Source of the DNA: Sweltsa coloradensis
Lineage: Eukaryota; Arthropoda; Insecta; Plecoptera; Chloroperlidae
NCBI GenBank assembly: GCA_024449915.1
Contig: JAMZAV010000968.1
Span: 62,001-126,000 of the forward strand
DNA: 64,000 nt
Reading direction: 5' to 3'
In this document: positions 10,209 to 21,214 of the stretch, in pieces
Layout of the letters: the number at the start of each line of letters is the position of its first letter
Numbering within the stretch: the first letter of the stretch is position 1
Made by a program: the position numbers and the translations under genes
Notes under the pieces: generated by a model
Database searches by the model: none
What the model saw: only the letters and a program-made list of their open reading frames with translations
What the model was told of the DNA's origin: nothing

Positions 10209-10330
10209 GGAACCCGGCACCTCCACCAAACATGATACGTTCTACGCAATTTATTTTATTTTTGTATTCTTCTTCGACGATTTGTTCATTAAATCTTACT
10301 TTGGCTACCTATTTTGGGTACTCCCATGTC
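10209..10330 (+). repeat. Dispersed repeat H, copy 1
   Basis: The block CCCGGCACCTCCACCAAA, followed by a T-rich stretch and CCTATTTTGGGTACTCCC, is shared with 14021-14090 (which lacks the middle) and, inverted, with 26535-26637. Class unknown. Confidence 0.55.
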
Positions 10331-11324
10331 AGTTATTTTCCTATTTATCTTTACTTTTGAAAAACGTATGAAGTGAGGCCGCATTCGCTATATAGTTAAT
10401 AACAGAGAAGGAAGTACCGGTAGTCATGATCCGATGCTCAAAATAGAAATACATATTATATAAACTATAAAGGCTATAAAGTTAATATAATTATAGTATA
10501 TTATATCCGTGAACTTCCCCCGGCCACCCCCTCCCTCCCCGCCACCCTCCAAAAATAAAAAATAAACTAAGCATCCACAGCGAGTCCACTTGAGTATATT
10601 TTTGTTGGAGTATTGAGCGTCTCAAGGTATCGGCCCATGTAAGTCGTAGTCAAACATAGACTTACATGCAAACGAAGTGATAACAATTAGGTAACGTATT
10701 AAGCGGTATCGAGGTGACCTTATAAACGATGGATTCGCACGCAAGGTTCGAATCCCGGCTATGCAATAGAAGTATTGAGGTGTTTTATTACCTTCTTACT
10801 GTTACCAACCACTCGTCGTTCTGAAGAAATATGAGACGTAAAGCAATGTTTTTAGGAAACTAAATCCTGTTAATAGTGAATACACATTTTGTAATTTGAT
10901 GAGCAGGACATACAAGCGAAAGATTTCACCCAACACAGCACTTGCACTATATTAACAGATTTATAGATCGATAACTAACACAATAATACCAGTGATAGTA
11001 ATACTAACACTGATATTTAATATACAATGAGGTGCGCCTGGAAAATATGCGCAGTACCCGTAGTCTACCTACACCTTTCAGGAACGTCGATAAATATGTG
11101 TGTTATATAATATGATCGTGTAAAAAAGGGGGGGGGGCTTCGCCCATTAATCAATTCATAATTATGTCACAAGGCTCAAAAGCCGGATCAGGTTATAATT
11201 GAACAGAGAAGTAACCGCAATGCTATCGAGTCGTAATTCATTACACGCCTACTGTGTAGGTATAGTGTGTATGAATGTCGTCTGATATCCGGATCAATAG
11301 TGTCACCTATAGCCAACAATAGTT
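10331..11324. other. No gene recognised; one tRNA-like motif
   Basis: AT-rich sequence with a B-box-like GGTTCGAATCCCGG near 10747 but no foldable cloverleaf. C-rich and G-rich runs occur at about 10515 and 11128. Nothing else is supportable. Confidence 0.4.
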
Positions 11325-12097
11325 ACTAGGAAAAGCTTAAGTCCCGCCGCGTTGTTGATGAGCGTAATTGGTGCATTGAGCTGCCATGTGTTACGCGGAT
11401 TTTCTGTTGTTCTGTGAAAAAATCATTACTTAGTCGAAGATTTTTTTTTAATTAAATTAAATTAAATAAAAAAATAACTTAATTTTTTTAATTAATCGTA
11501 ATTTTTAACAAAGAAAAAAATCGTAAAATTGCAATATTCATAAGAAATAAATATTCGATTGCGCTCAAATTTAACACGAATATATTAATTCATGAAATTA
11601 ATGTTCTGTGAAAAAATCATTACAATAGGATAAAGCATGTAGGTGTTATAAGTCAAAGAATTGTTTTAAAAAAGAAAAAAAACGTAAAATTTTGATTTTC
11701 ATGAGAAATAATTTTTCGATTACGCTCAAATTTCACACGAATATCTTAATTCATAAAATTAAGGTTCTGTGAAAAATCATTACAATCGGATAAAGCATGT
11801 AGGTGTTATAAGTCGAAGACATTTTTTAAAAATTGAAAAAAATCGTAAAATTGCGTTTTTTATGAGAAAAAATTTCCCGATTGCACTAAAAAACGTGGCA
11901 GTTCTAAGTTCAGAGATTTCGAAGGTCTCCATCAAATTTCATCGCAATCGGAGTATCGGTTTAGCCGGAATCGTGTTAACAAACACACAAAAATACAGAA
12001 AAAAAAAAAAAAAAAAAAAAAACATTCCGGATTTTTTTCTCCAGTGTAGTGAAATGGAATCTTCGCTTCGCTCGCTACGCTCGCTACGCTCATCCAA
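11325..12097 (-). repeat. Family B Helitron-like element, complete
   Basis: Read on the minus strand it starts TTGGATGAGCGTAGCGAGCG and has the TTCCATTTCACTACACTGG block, a long A/T run (T-rich on the element strand), the core CTTCGAAATCTCTGAACTTA, and three tandem modules. Each module contains ACACCTACATGCTTTATCCG and CACAGAAC. It ends in CTCATCAACAACGCGGCGGG...CTAGT with a slightly altered tip. No flanking duplication. Family B differs from A in its modules but shares the start, core and 3' tip. Confidence 0.88.
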
Positions 12098-12859
12098 TTA
12101 TGTGTAATTCAATTATGATGAACCAAACACTCTTGGAAACTAAACCCAATATCCATGGAAATATTTTCATCATATTTTTGTGTAGCATGGGATGTTCTAC
12201 TAGGCCCTAGGCCTAGATACAGTTCTTCGGACGAAATCAGTGATCCGAAAGTTCTATCTTGTTTTTCATGTTCTATTGTAAAACAGTTTTTTTCTGTCAA
12301 GTGTCACGTATTGTTTGATAACGTTCTTTCCACTATGCTGCACATTAGCCTACTTTATAATGGCTTGTGCATTGAGCAATAATATGATAATTTGTCTTCA
12401 AGTGAGGGAACAGAATGAAATTGACACGCAGAGCGCACATGTAAATCGTATGTTTTATGAGACATGATAGTAAGTCTACGTGCTCCGATGTGTCTCGAAA
12501 AAAGTATGCAAAAAAAGGTATGAAAATGGTTATTATTATATACCTATGCCCGCAGTGGTGTATAGCTCTCAGTGTATAGTCTTATTTCAACAATTAGGTC
12601 TTCGCGATCTCAATTAAGTATGCTTAGGCCTATATCTTACATGCGAATAGCCATGAATTTGGGTCGTGGCCTGTTCGATTCTCGCCACTGGCCATCTTGA
12701 TTAATTTTGTCAAGGTTATCCCCAACATTTTGAATATTTGAAGAGAGAAACGGCACGCCAGCGGGGCTTGGGGGGGGGGCTCGATTAAGTGCACTTTTCC
12801 TTGCATTTTTCGTGTAAAATGAAAAAAAAACAATTGATAATAAGGCAGAGCATCGCCAC

Positions 12860-12920
12860 TTCTAATAATAATAATGATAATAATAATAAAAATAATACTA
12901 ACTAATAATAATAAATAATT
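12860..12920. repeat. (TAA)n-type microsatellite
   Basis: Imperfect AATAAT/GATAAT triplet run. Confidence 0.85.
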
Positions 12921-14020
12921 TACAGCAAACTAAGTTCAAACATTGAACGCACTTGCGTATAAAAGTTCTATTGAACTACAAGCAACTCCTTACATCGGTA
13001 AAACCAAAACGTATAATGGGCTAACAGGTGGTGTGTACGTCGTGTTTCCTCTGCAGTGATGTACAAATTACGATCGATGTGCAATGCGGTAAACTCTCGG
13101 ACAGAAGTAAATCAAATCTGGGTGTCGGACACAAGACGTCTTTTCCACACTATCTCTATTTCTTTACCATAGCAACTTTCCTTGGCATTTATTTGCAAAG
13201 TCTCAATGAAGCAATACGTTACTTATGTAGAAGAGCAGCCATATTGGATAACGAGCTTCCAGCATACCCTCTACTTGCTTTTGTCCACGGGTACATAGAT
13301 GTATGCGATGCCAACCACACAATAGTTACACAGTAATGTAACTAACTATATAATATGCATTATTATATTTGTCTCCATCACAGATTAAACTTACTGGTAC
13401 GGTGGTCCGTGGTTTTTAGCAATTATGTTCGATTTTTGTAGTGTGACAGTAATCGTCGAAAATCGCTGTTGTTCCCAGTTCGATCCCCAGTCGTGGCAAA
13501 TTAAATTGTATTTCCTATAATCAGACAAAAACGGGTTTAATTTAGATTGTTTAACTTTAATACATTCTTTCTTACAATATATCCGTTGAACATTTGCATG
13601 TGGCAACAAATAACGTACTGATAGATCTTCTTCACGGTTGGCATTACTATTGGCCGGAATTTGATCCCGTCTAAAGATCGATGGCTAACCACGAGCGGTG
13701 GGAATCAACAAGGAACTGTGCTCAGTCAATAGTGTTGTGATAAAGAGGGCGTCCAACAAGCTCAGTGCTATGAATTTGAAATGGTTAATAGTAACTGGTG
13801 TATATTGTGACCAAGGTCGGCGGACTCGACTCGCGCTTGTTGCCACTATTAGCACGAGTTGGCTGGCGGCCAGCACTTCTCCCAGAAGCCCGTGGAGTGA
13901 GCGCTTACCGTGCATATGCGCGACCTAGGACAGGCAAGAGAGCCGGGATAACACTTCGAAGTCAGTTTCTGCAAAATAATGGTGGGGATAGAGAAACACC
14001 AAAAGTTCAAGTTTCTATAT

Positions 14021-14090
14021 ACCCGGCACCTCCACCAAGAATCCTTGACCGCTGGAGCAAACGTGGCCTATTTTGGGCACTCCCGTACCC
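14021..14090 (+). repeat. Dispersed repeat H, copy 2 (internally deleted)
   Basis: TACCCGGCACCTCCACCAAG and, after a short gap, GGCCTATTTTGGGCACTCCC match the two ends of the copy at 10209-10330. Confidence 0.5.
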
Positions 14091-14364
14091 GTGCTTATTA
14101 AGAAAGTCAATACAAACTGCCCCAGGAGTTCGTTTTAAGTCGTAGACACGAATTGCACCGTTAGCAATTCATTTTGAGAACGTCGATAACTGTGGCTTTG
14201 GAGTTTAAATTGTAATCAGATTGTTGGAATTGCTCCGCATAAACATAAAGCCACGATTTGTTCAAATATCTCGTGTAGAAATAAACAGTTTGGTGAATCC
14301 TTTCCGCGGTCGGTTTCTTGGCAGGAGGGTCGGTGCCGGTGTCACGGAGGCGCAATCACAATTC

Positions 14365-14634
14365 GCAATCGAAAAATCATTTCTCATAAAAATCGCAATT
14401 TTACAATTTGTTTGGTTTTTAAAAAGATTCTTCATTCAACACCTACATGCTTTATCCGATTGTAATGATTTTTTCACAGAACCTTAATTTTATGAACTTA
14501 ATATATTCGTGTGAAATTTTAGCGCAATCGAAAAATTATTTCTCATGAATATCGCAATTTTACGCTTTTTTCTTTTTTTTTAATTACACTCATCCAACAA
14601 CGCGCCTGAAAAAGCGTTTGCGAAGTTTTCTAGT
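14365..14634 (+). repeat. Family B Helitron-like element, 3' part
   Basis: One module and a half (ACACCTACATGCTTTATCCG, TTTCACAGAACCTTAATTTT, CGCAATCGAAAAATTATTTC), followed by the 3' end CTCATCCAACAACGCGCCTG...GCGTTTGCG...CTAGT. The hairpin stem AACGC/GCGTT is kept although the loop differs from family A. The 5' part is missing. Confidence 0.82.
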
Positions 14635-17000
14635 ATACCAATATACCGACTAGTAGGTACTGCACATTACTCGTAATAATTTATCAATATAAGTGATATT
14701 CTAAAAACGTTTCCCATTGAAACCCCAGTAAAGTCATGGCATCCATGTTATGTTTGAACTTGTTCGGGGGCTGGGGGCAAACCGCCTGGCTAGATGTTTA
14801 TTAATTGTACTCTACGTATTGTATGTCTATGTATATACGTAGAGTACTACACTCTCGAATTCAGATATGCGGAATGTTAGACCGGAGTGCCTGGGAATCC
14901 AACAGGGAGGTTTTCATATGGGTAATTTCACAACCCCTCTACTAGATCCTACAATGTACATACTGACTCCTTTTGTAGATAGCTCTGTTTTGAACAGAAA
15001 ATGTATCTTCACATGACATAGTATGAGATCCCAGCAACATCGTATTGATATCAGTCACATTGTAGTTCATTCACGTTGTTTTGAAAATTTAGCGGTATCT
15101 CACTAGTCCGGCATATACAGTTCAAACAACACAAATGCTTGGCCATTTCTGTCGAAAGTTCATGTGACGATATTTTGCGAATATATAGAAAATTTGCGTT
15201 TTAATGGCCGAGACTGAGAAAAGTTTTCGACGGCCATTTTGTTCCTATGTGTTGTGGATTTGTCTCTCCTTACAGATAATTATATCATATTATGTGCATC
15301 CTGTTCACATAGCCTGTTTTGTATCGGGTAACCGGTAATGTTTGGCAGAGGGTTGGTGTACTAGAGCCCAAGGTATCCTGGTCACTTTTTCTGTTGCTAA
15401 AACAAGAAACAAAATTGAGCAAAAGCGGCTTATTTCAGATTCGTTCTTAATGATGTGGGGTTGACGAATGAAAACATCCTGCACTGAGCTGATTATATTC
15501 AGATAACATAACATACCAGACAGCTTTTCACGCATGGCCAGCGGGTGCTTTTTTAAACGTAAAGCTGCATACAAAACAACTTTTTAATGGAAATTTGCCA
15601 ACAAACGAATCAATTTATACACTCGAAAAGTTATTGAAGTTTACAGATAAAGTATGCCATGTTTAATATTAAAATCAATTGTTCGGTTATTTGTTTTTAA
15701 CAAGCCAGGTTCTGGAGGCGGGACACGTAATTTCTATTCAACACGCAGTTGAAATAAATTCACGTCAAAATCCACCATTCGTAAATTAATAAAGTTTGTA
15801 TTGCCTGTCTGCTTATATTCACAAACAAAAACTTATTTTCAGGGAGTTTTGAGAGAAATTATATTCATCATTTAAAACTCAAGTTCTAAGTCAAGTTTAC
15901 GTTTTTAAAGATAAACTATAAACTCATGCCCTAACCAAGAATCAAACAAATGACGTAGGTACTGCAATGGTAGGAAAAAAGGATACGTGATTTTTTTTAG
16001 GAATTCGTCGATGTAATTTACTCTTGTTTCAATTTTACTTCTCACCGATGCCGTTGCCTCACCCTTCTTATGAGCTGAGCACTGTAACTTGCATTTCAGG
16101 ACAAGGAAAAGAATGTATGCCCACTCTACCAATTAAGCCGTCGGGCTAAGCCAGCCACCGGCAATCCTCACTAAAGTTTTTGCAACGTGTTCCTAAAGCT
16201 GGAATCGAGTCCTGCTTTTTACAACCCTCGGACATTTCTTCATATCGGACCCGAAGGTGATATTAATTGAAAGGACATGTACAAATGTTGAAATAAAGTT
16301 TTCAAACAATTTTTACTGTTATATCTGTGCGGTAACATAACATAATATATAACGTGCTAATCAAGCTGATAAAGCATTTGACTATAAAATAACACCTTTT
16401 GAGAAGATAACCTAGTACAGAGTACTTATAGAATAAGTCTCATAAAGTTTATTATAAAATATCGCTCTGAAAAGTTTCAGAATGATGACAAATTTGCCTA
16501 CACCTCAGAAGAAGAATATTAACAATGCCTAGAATGCATTATCATTCATAAAAATGGTAATGTGCAAGGTAAAAAAATTATTTATATTTCAAAGTTCAAT
16601 TCCAAATGTTAAGTATGTACTTTATTATAAGGTTGTGAAGAAATATACATATGTAATCTACCTTATTACTATTATTAACAACTTTCTAGTTCCTCCTTCC
16701 TAGTAGTTCCTACTAGGAATTACTTCAAAGGGCAGGGAAGACATGTTGAAACATAAATAACGATACAACCACGACAATTTTTAGTAATTACAGGGAACAT
16801 TTTTTAAAATGAAACTTTTGTGATATGATCTTTTTTGAAAAATATGCCATCAAGGAAGTTAAGACAGTCAAAAGAGAAAAAAAGTGTTAGGCTCAAACTT
16901 TAGAACTAAGTGACATAATTATATATTAGAGAAGATCTTTTGTACTATATTACTATCAAGATTTGAACACAAGAATGAAGATTCGCGTTCGGTGGTCTCT
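14635..17000. other. Unique AT-rich sequence, no gene recognised
   Basis: About 2.4 kb with no convincing exon. A tRNA-type A-box (minus strand GGCTTAATTGGTAGAG near 16125) occurs without a matching T-arm at the right spacing. The 89-codon ORF at 15305-15574 (minus) has no recognisable domain. Confidence 0.4.
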
Positions 17001-17396
17001 TCCTCCGCGAAAGTTTGATTACTCCCTGATTTGCTGTTCCTGATTTTTGGCAAACCTCATATTCGTTTGAGTGGGATCGTCTACTCTAATAAATCAGCCT
17101 TTTCTTTTCTTTTTTTCTCCATTTTTCTTTCTTTTTCCCCCCCTTTTTTATATTTGGTCCATTAATTAATTGCATTTAATATCCTTTTTGAATTTGTTAC
17201 CAAAATTATTGTGTTTTAATACATTGCTGTTGTAAATTATAGTATTTCAAATATTTACTTGACTGTAGTTCATTGTTGTGTCTTCATCTGTGTAATGAGA
17301 TTTATTTAATTGTCCTCCTTTGTAAATCAGTTTTTTAACTGAATGGAATAGTAGACGATAAATAAATAAGTAAATAAATAAATTAATTAATAAATA
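17001..17396 (+). mobile_element. 3' end of a non-LTR retrotransposon or SINE, family E, copy 2
   Basis: Co-linear with 3357-3730, with the same TTGCTGTTCCTGATTTTTGG block, a similar pyrimidine tract and a TAAATAAATAAG-type tail. The left flank differs from copy 1, which fixes the family's left limit near TCCGC. Confidence 0.65.
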
Positions 17397-17947
17397 CAAG
17401 TGTTGTTTTTACACACATATTTTCATTACAGGGCTATAGGCCTACTGATATTTTGGCATATAATAAGCCCATGAACTTAGTTGTCCGTATACACCAGTAA
17501 TCGAGGTTAGTTAAAGGTTAAAGTAGACATTAAATTCCACCACGGTTTACAGGTGATAGATCTACCATTCGGCAATCTTTTATTGGCACTAATTTGTTTG
17601 TCGGTATTGCCTCCAACTCGTCCTAAAGTCTACGTTCATCTATTTTCTTAATTATGTTAATGCATTCTGATTAATTTAAACTCCACAACACACACAACAT
17701 CCAGCTGTAATATTAAAAATATACCAATGGAGAGAAAACATAAATTGTGATACAAATAAAATGAAGACAGTTATTTGCACAGAAAAGTCTACAAGGTCGC
17801 CTAGTGTGATGTGATGATAGTAGTTACGCTTACGGCACATCTTCTGAAGGTCTACAGCTCGGAGACATTCGTAGATTAGATTAGAGTGTCGCATCTTGTA
17901 CCAACTGTCTGTACTACACCGTACAGCACTGAATTAAACTTCAGTTT

Positions 17948-18454
17948 CAGGGGCGTAGGAACGGGGGGGGGATGGGGGGGAAACTCCCCCCCCACGGGGG
18001 GGTCAAGCCAGGTATGGGTGCCATTTGCTAACTTATAGCTTGTTGGGTGATTTTTAGGATTTTTACTACAGTCGGGCTTGCAAACAAAAAGGAAGTTTTT
18101 TGTTAACATTTTTAAGAAAAATTCAATAAGAGACGTGATTTGCGAGACTAGACTAGCCATCTGATTTTTTACTTATATTCATTATATATATTGTGTGCAG
18201 TGTTTTCACTCCCAAGCAGACTGTCGACCGATTTCAGTCAGGTAATTAATCTTCAATGCAATATTAGCTTCAAAATGTAACCCTTATTCATAATTAAAAT
18301 TAGCCAGGCGGGCACCTTTAAAAAAAAATCTCGCCTACGGCGAAAAGCCTCCGCCGGCTGGGGCTTCGCCCCAGGCCCCGGTTTGTCCACCCAACCTCGT
18401 AGTCAACTTTAGTGTGACCCCCCCCCCACTAAAAAAATAGTTCCCACGCCACTG
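17948..18454. mobile_element. hAT-type MITE, 507 bp, with perfect 8-bp target duplication
   Basis: The ends are CAGGGGCGTAGGAAC and, inverted, GTTCCCACGCCACTG. They are flanked by the identical octamer TTCAGTTT (17940-17947 and 18455-18462). CAGNGGCGT-type termini with an 8-bp duplication are diagnostic of hAT elements. The interior holds G/C runs and the foldable segment GGCTGGGGCTTCGCCCC. There is no transposase ORF, so it is non-autonomous. The perfect duplication suggests it is fairly young. Confidence 0.93.
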
Positions 18455-18462
18455 TTCAGTTT

Positions 18463-21100
18463 GCAAAGCTAGTGGTGGCGGAAACTTGAAACGAAGTTTT
18501 ATAGATCATATTTTTTAAAATGTCAAGGAATTTTCTGGAATGAAGTGGGAACAAAGCGGGAACTCCAGTAATAACAAACAGTTACACCAATGATTTACTT
18601 ATAGCCAAAATAAATCAATATTAATAATTATAATAGTAATAAAGGACGCATTACCAAATATTATTTTTAACTTTTTATAAAAGCTTTTAGCCTTGCCGTT
18701 TGTAGGACCGATGGATTGGAAGCAAACAATGGCGAGGGCTTTTATGAAAGATGCTGAAATTCGCTTTCTATATTGTGTACCAGGTAATATTGACTCTATG
18801 AAGAAATCGGAAAATTACGCTACATTATTAATGAACATTGTTTTCCTTGGATCTCTCATGATCGGATACTGTTTCTAAAATATCGTGTTTTCTACTTTCG
18901 ATGATGATTTAAATAATGAAAAGAGATTTTACCGAGAGTTACAATACAAGCAAGCGGTATGGGAAGCATGCAAACACCAAAATTTACAAAAATACGACAA
19001 TATTAATTGTTGCTCGTTACAAAGTACTCAAAGTTTCATGTTGTGATAGCAAGGACAGACACACTTGACAAATCTTGTATTTCTGAGTGTGTTCACTCGA
19101 TCAGCTACTTACAAACAAATCCCACTGACCATAAATCACGGGTGGTTTAGTCAGGGTCACGCAGCTGAAAGTAAATTCTTTACGATGGGTGTTGTCTAAT
19201 CTGAGAGGTTTAGAGACAGAACACTTCTAGCTTTCTGGTGTTCGATAGATGATTATGTCTGAACCTGAGTTCGAACCAAGATCAACCGCAAATGGCAAAA
19301 CCCCAAAAGAAGCAACCAGTTGTAATGAGAGCAAGAAAATAAGGACAATATATTGCACTACTTGCTACACTATCGTACTCAAAGGTCAAAATTATTAGTT
19401 TTAGTTATCCGAATGTAGAGAACATTTCCGTATGATAATGCATCCTCGAAATAGGTCAGGTGCTATAATAATATACATACATTCCCCGGTGGAAGCACTT
19501 TTCAATTTCAGTCTATAATACAACCATATATATGAAATTACAATCTTTCAGCGTAAGCCTGCAGTAAAGGCGGGTATGAAGTAAGAACAATAGTCGATAA
19601 AGATGTGTGTGATATAATTATTATAATATGGTCGACTTCGGTTGTTTTGTCTTTCTTGTAATAACTATGGAAATGAGTAATTATTATTTCTAAGACACGC
19701 CAACAAAATTGTTTTACTACCACACTGTCCAAAAATCTAGTGTTACGAAGTTATATATTTAAAAGGTAATTAGCTTCTTGTTTGCTTCAGGATTCACCTA
19801 ATCGCCATATTTGCCGAGGTATCCATTGGTATGAATGTGTTTTAATGTGTTTCTCCAAACCAGACCCATCGGCTACAACTTGGTTGTGTTGGGCCTACAC
19901 GGAAGTACTTCCTTCTCGCATCCACAGTCCAGGAAGGTCACTCGTTTCATTGATTAAATGGGTGTGGCAATAAACAATGTAACAAGTATTCACACACATG
20001 CCACACGAATCCGTCGCCAGACTCACATCCACGTAGAATTAAGTTTTCATTTTATAATCTGTCACGACTAGGAACATTGTTTTCACTTGTTCGCATGTAA
20101 GATGTCTAGGAAACCAACACAGCTAACCGGATGGCGCGGTTGATGCCAAGGTTGTGTAAGAAACAAACGCCCTATAGCGGTAATCTGACTGGAGAAGCCC
20201 AAACATGGCGAGAACGCCTCAGCGACGACACACTTGTGCCGTTGCTTCGTGGTAAGTTGTTTGGACGCTTTGCTTCGTGCTCATCGTGCAGCTGAAGGAA
20301 CTCGTTGCAAGACAAGATGACAAACTTTAGGATGATTGGGTGTTTATTTGGATTTTCCCGCCCCCAGAGAACGCAAGTTGATTGGAGAAATAACAAGATT
20401 ACAAAAGATTAAGTGGAGAAATTAAACCTGGATAAAATCTAGTAATAGTGTTTAATAAGACTCCATTTGGAAATTGGAAACAATTATTGCAAAGGGTGAG
20501 TTTGGGTGGAACTATGAAATTGATCTCATTTTTGTTATCAATTATTAATGATCTATTGCAGTAGTACTTGCGTTGTTGTTTATCCCTTTTGATAAAACTC
20601 TAATTTGTTTTACAACCACTGGGACATAAGTGTTGTCACCAATCCCAATGGATTAGGAAATAGGTGGTAAATAATAGTGGGCGATGATTTTAAAATGTTG
20701 AGCGTTATTCTTTAAAAACAAAACATAAATAATGTATGACTATGATGTGCTAATTTAATCAAATGGAAGTAATTTATCTAAAAATAATTGGGCATGCATG
20801 AACTATTTGTGTGACGCCTGAATAATTTCGGAGAGTGGAGTGGATACAGTACCATGAACGATGCCAAAACCTTTAGTTAGTCTATTGGTCTGGACAACTT
20901 TGTAGCAAAGAAGGGCCCCCAGTTAGGTTGAGATGAACTGATAGTAACAGTTTGTTTTAATTGGACCATAACACCATATTCGTGGTGAGGTTTTATAATG
21001 TGGGCCCCGGCCTGTAGCTCAAATGTCAAGAATCCAGGTTGAACTGGGTGTTGTTTCTGATACCCTTTGTGCTTCAAATAACTCGTTTTATTAGCATCAT
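18463..21100. other. Mostly unique sequence; no gene established
   Basis: It contains one phase-compatible but unproven exon candidate (18706-18783, +; see findings) and the short repeat fragment F (19481-19540, CCCCGGTGGAAGCACTTTTC, shared with 47350-47405). No other structure is recognised. Confidence 0.4.
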
Positions 21101-21214
21101 CAGTTGAGGGGTGGTTGTCATGGTTACCGCGTTGCTATGAGCAAGGTGAAACTAGCTCAGTTGAGGGGTGGTTGTCATGGTTACCTCGTTGCTATGAGGA
21201 AGGTGAAACTAGGT
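21101..21214 (+). repeat. Tandem duplication, 57-bp unit x2
   Basis: CAGTTGAGGGGTGGTTGTCA and GGTTACC(G/T)CGTTGCTATGAG repeat with a 57-bp period and only a few differences. Confidence 0.95.

Noticed and set aside
10740..10775. tRNA gene suggested by GGTTCGAATCCCGG
   Set aside because: The T-stem bases do not pair and no D- or acceptor arm can be placed at the right spacing.
12155..12382. 75-codon ORF beginning with a hydrophobic segment
   Set aside because: Signal-peptide-like start only; the remainder has no structure and the opposite strand is equally open.
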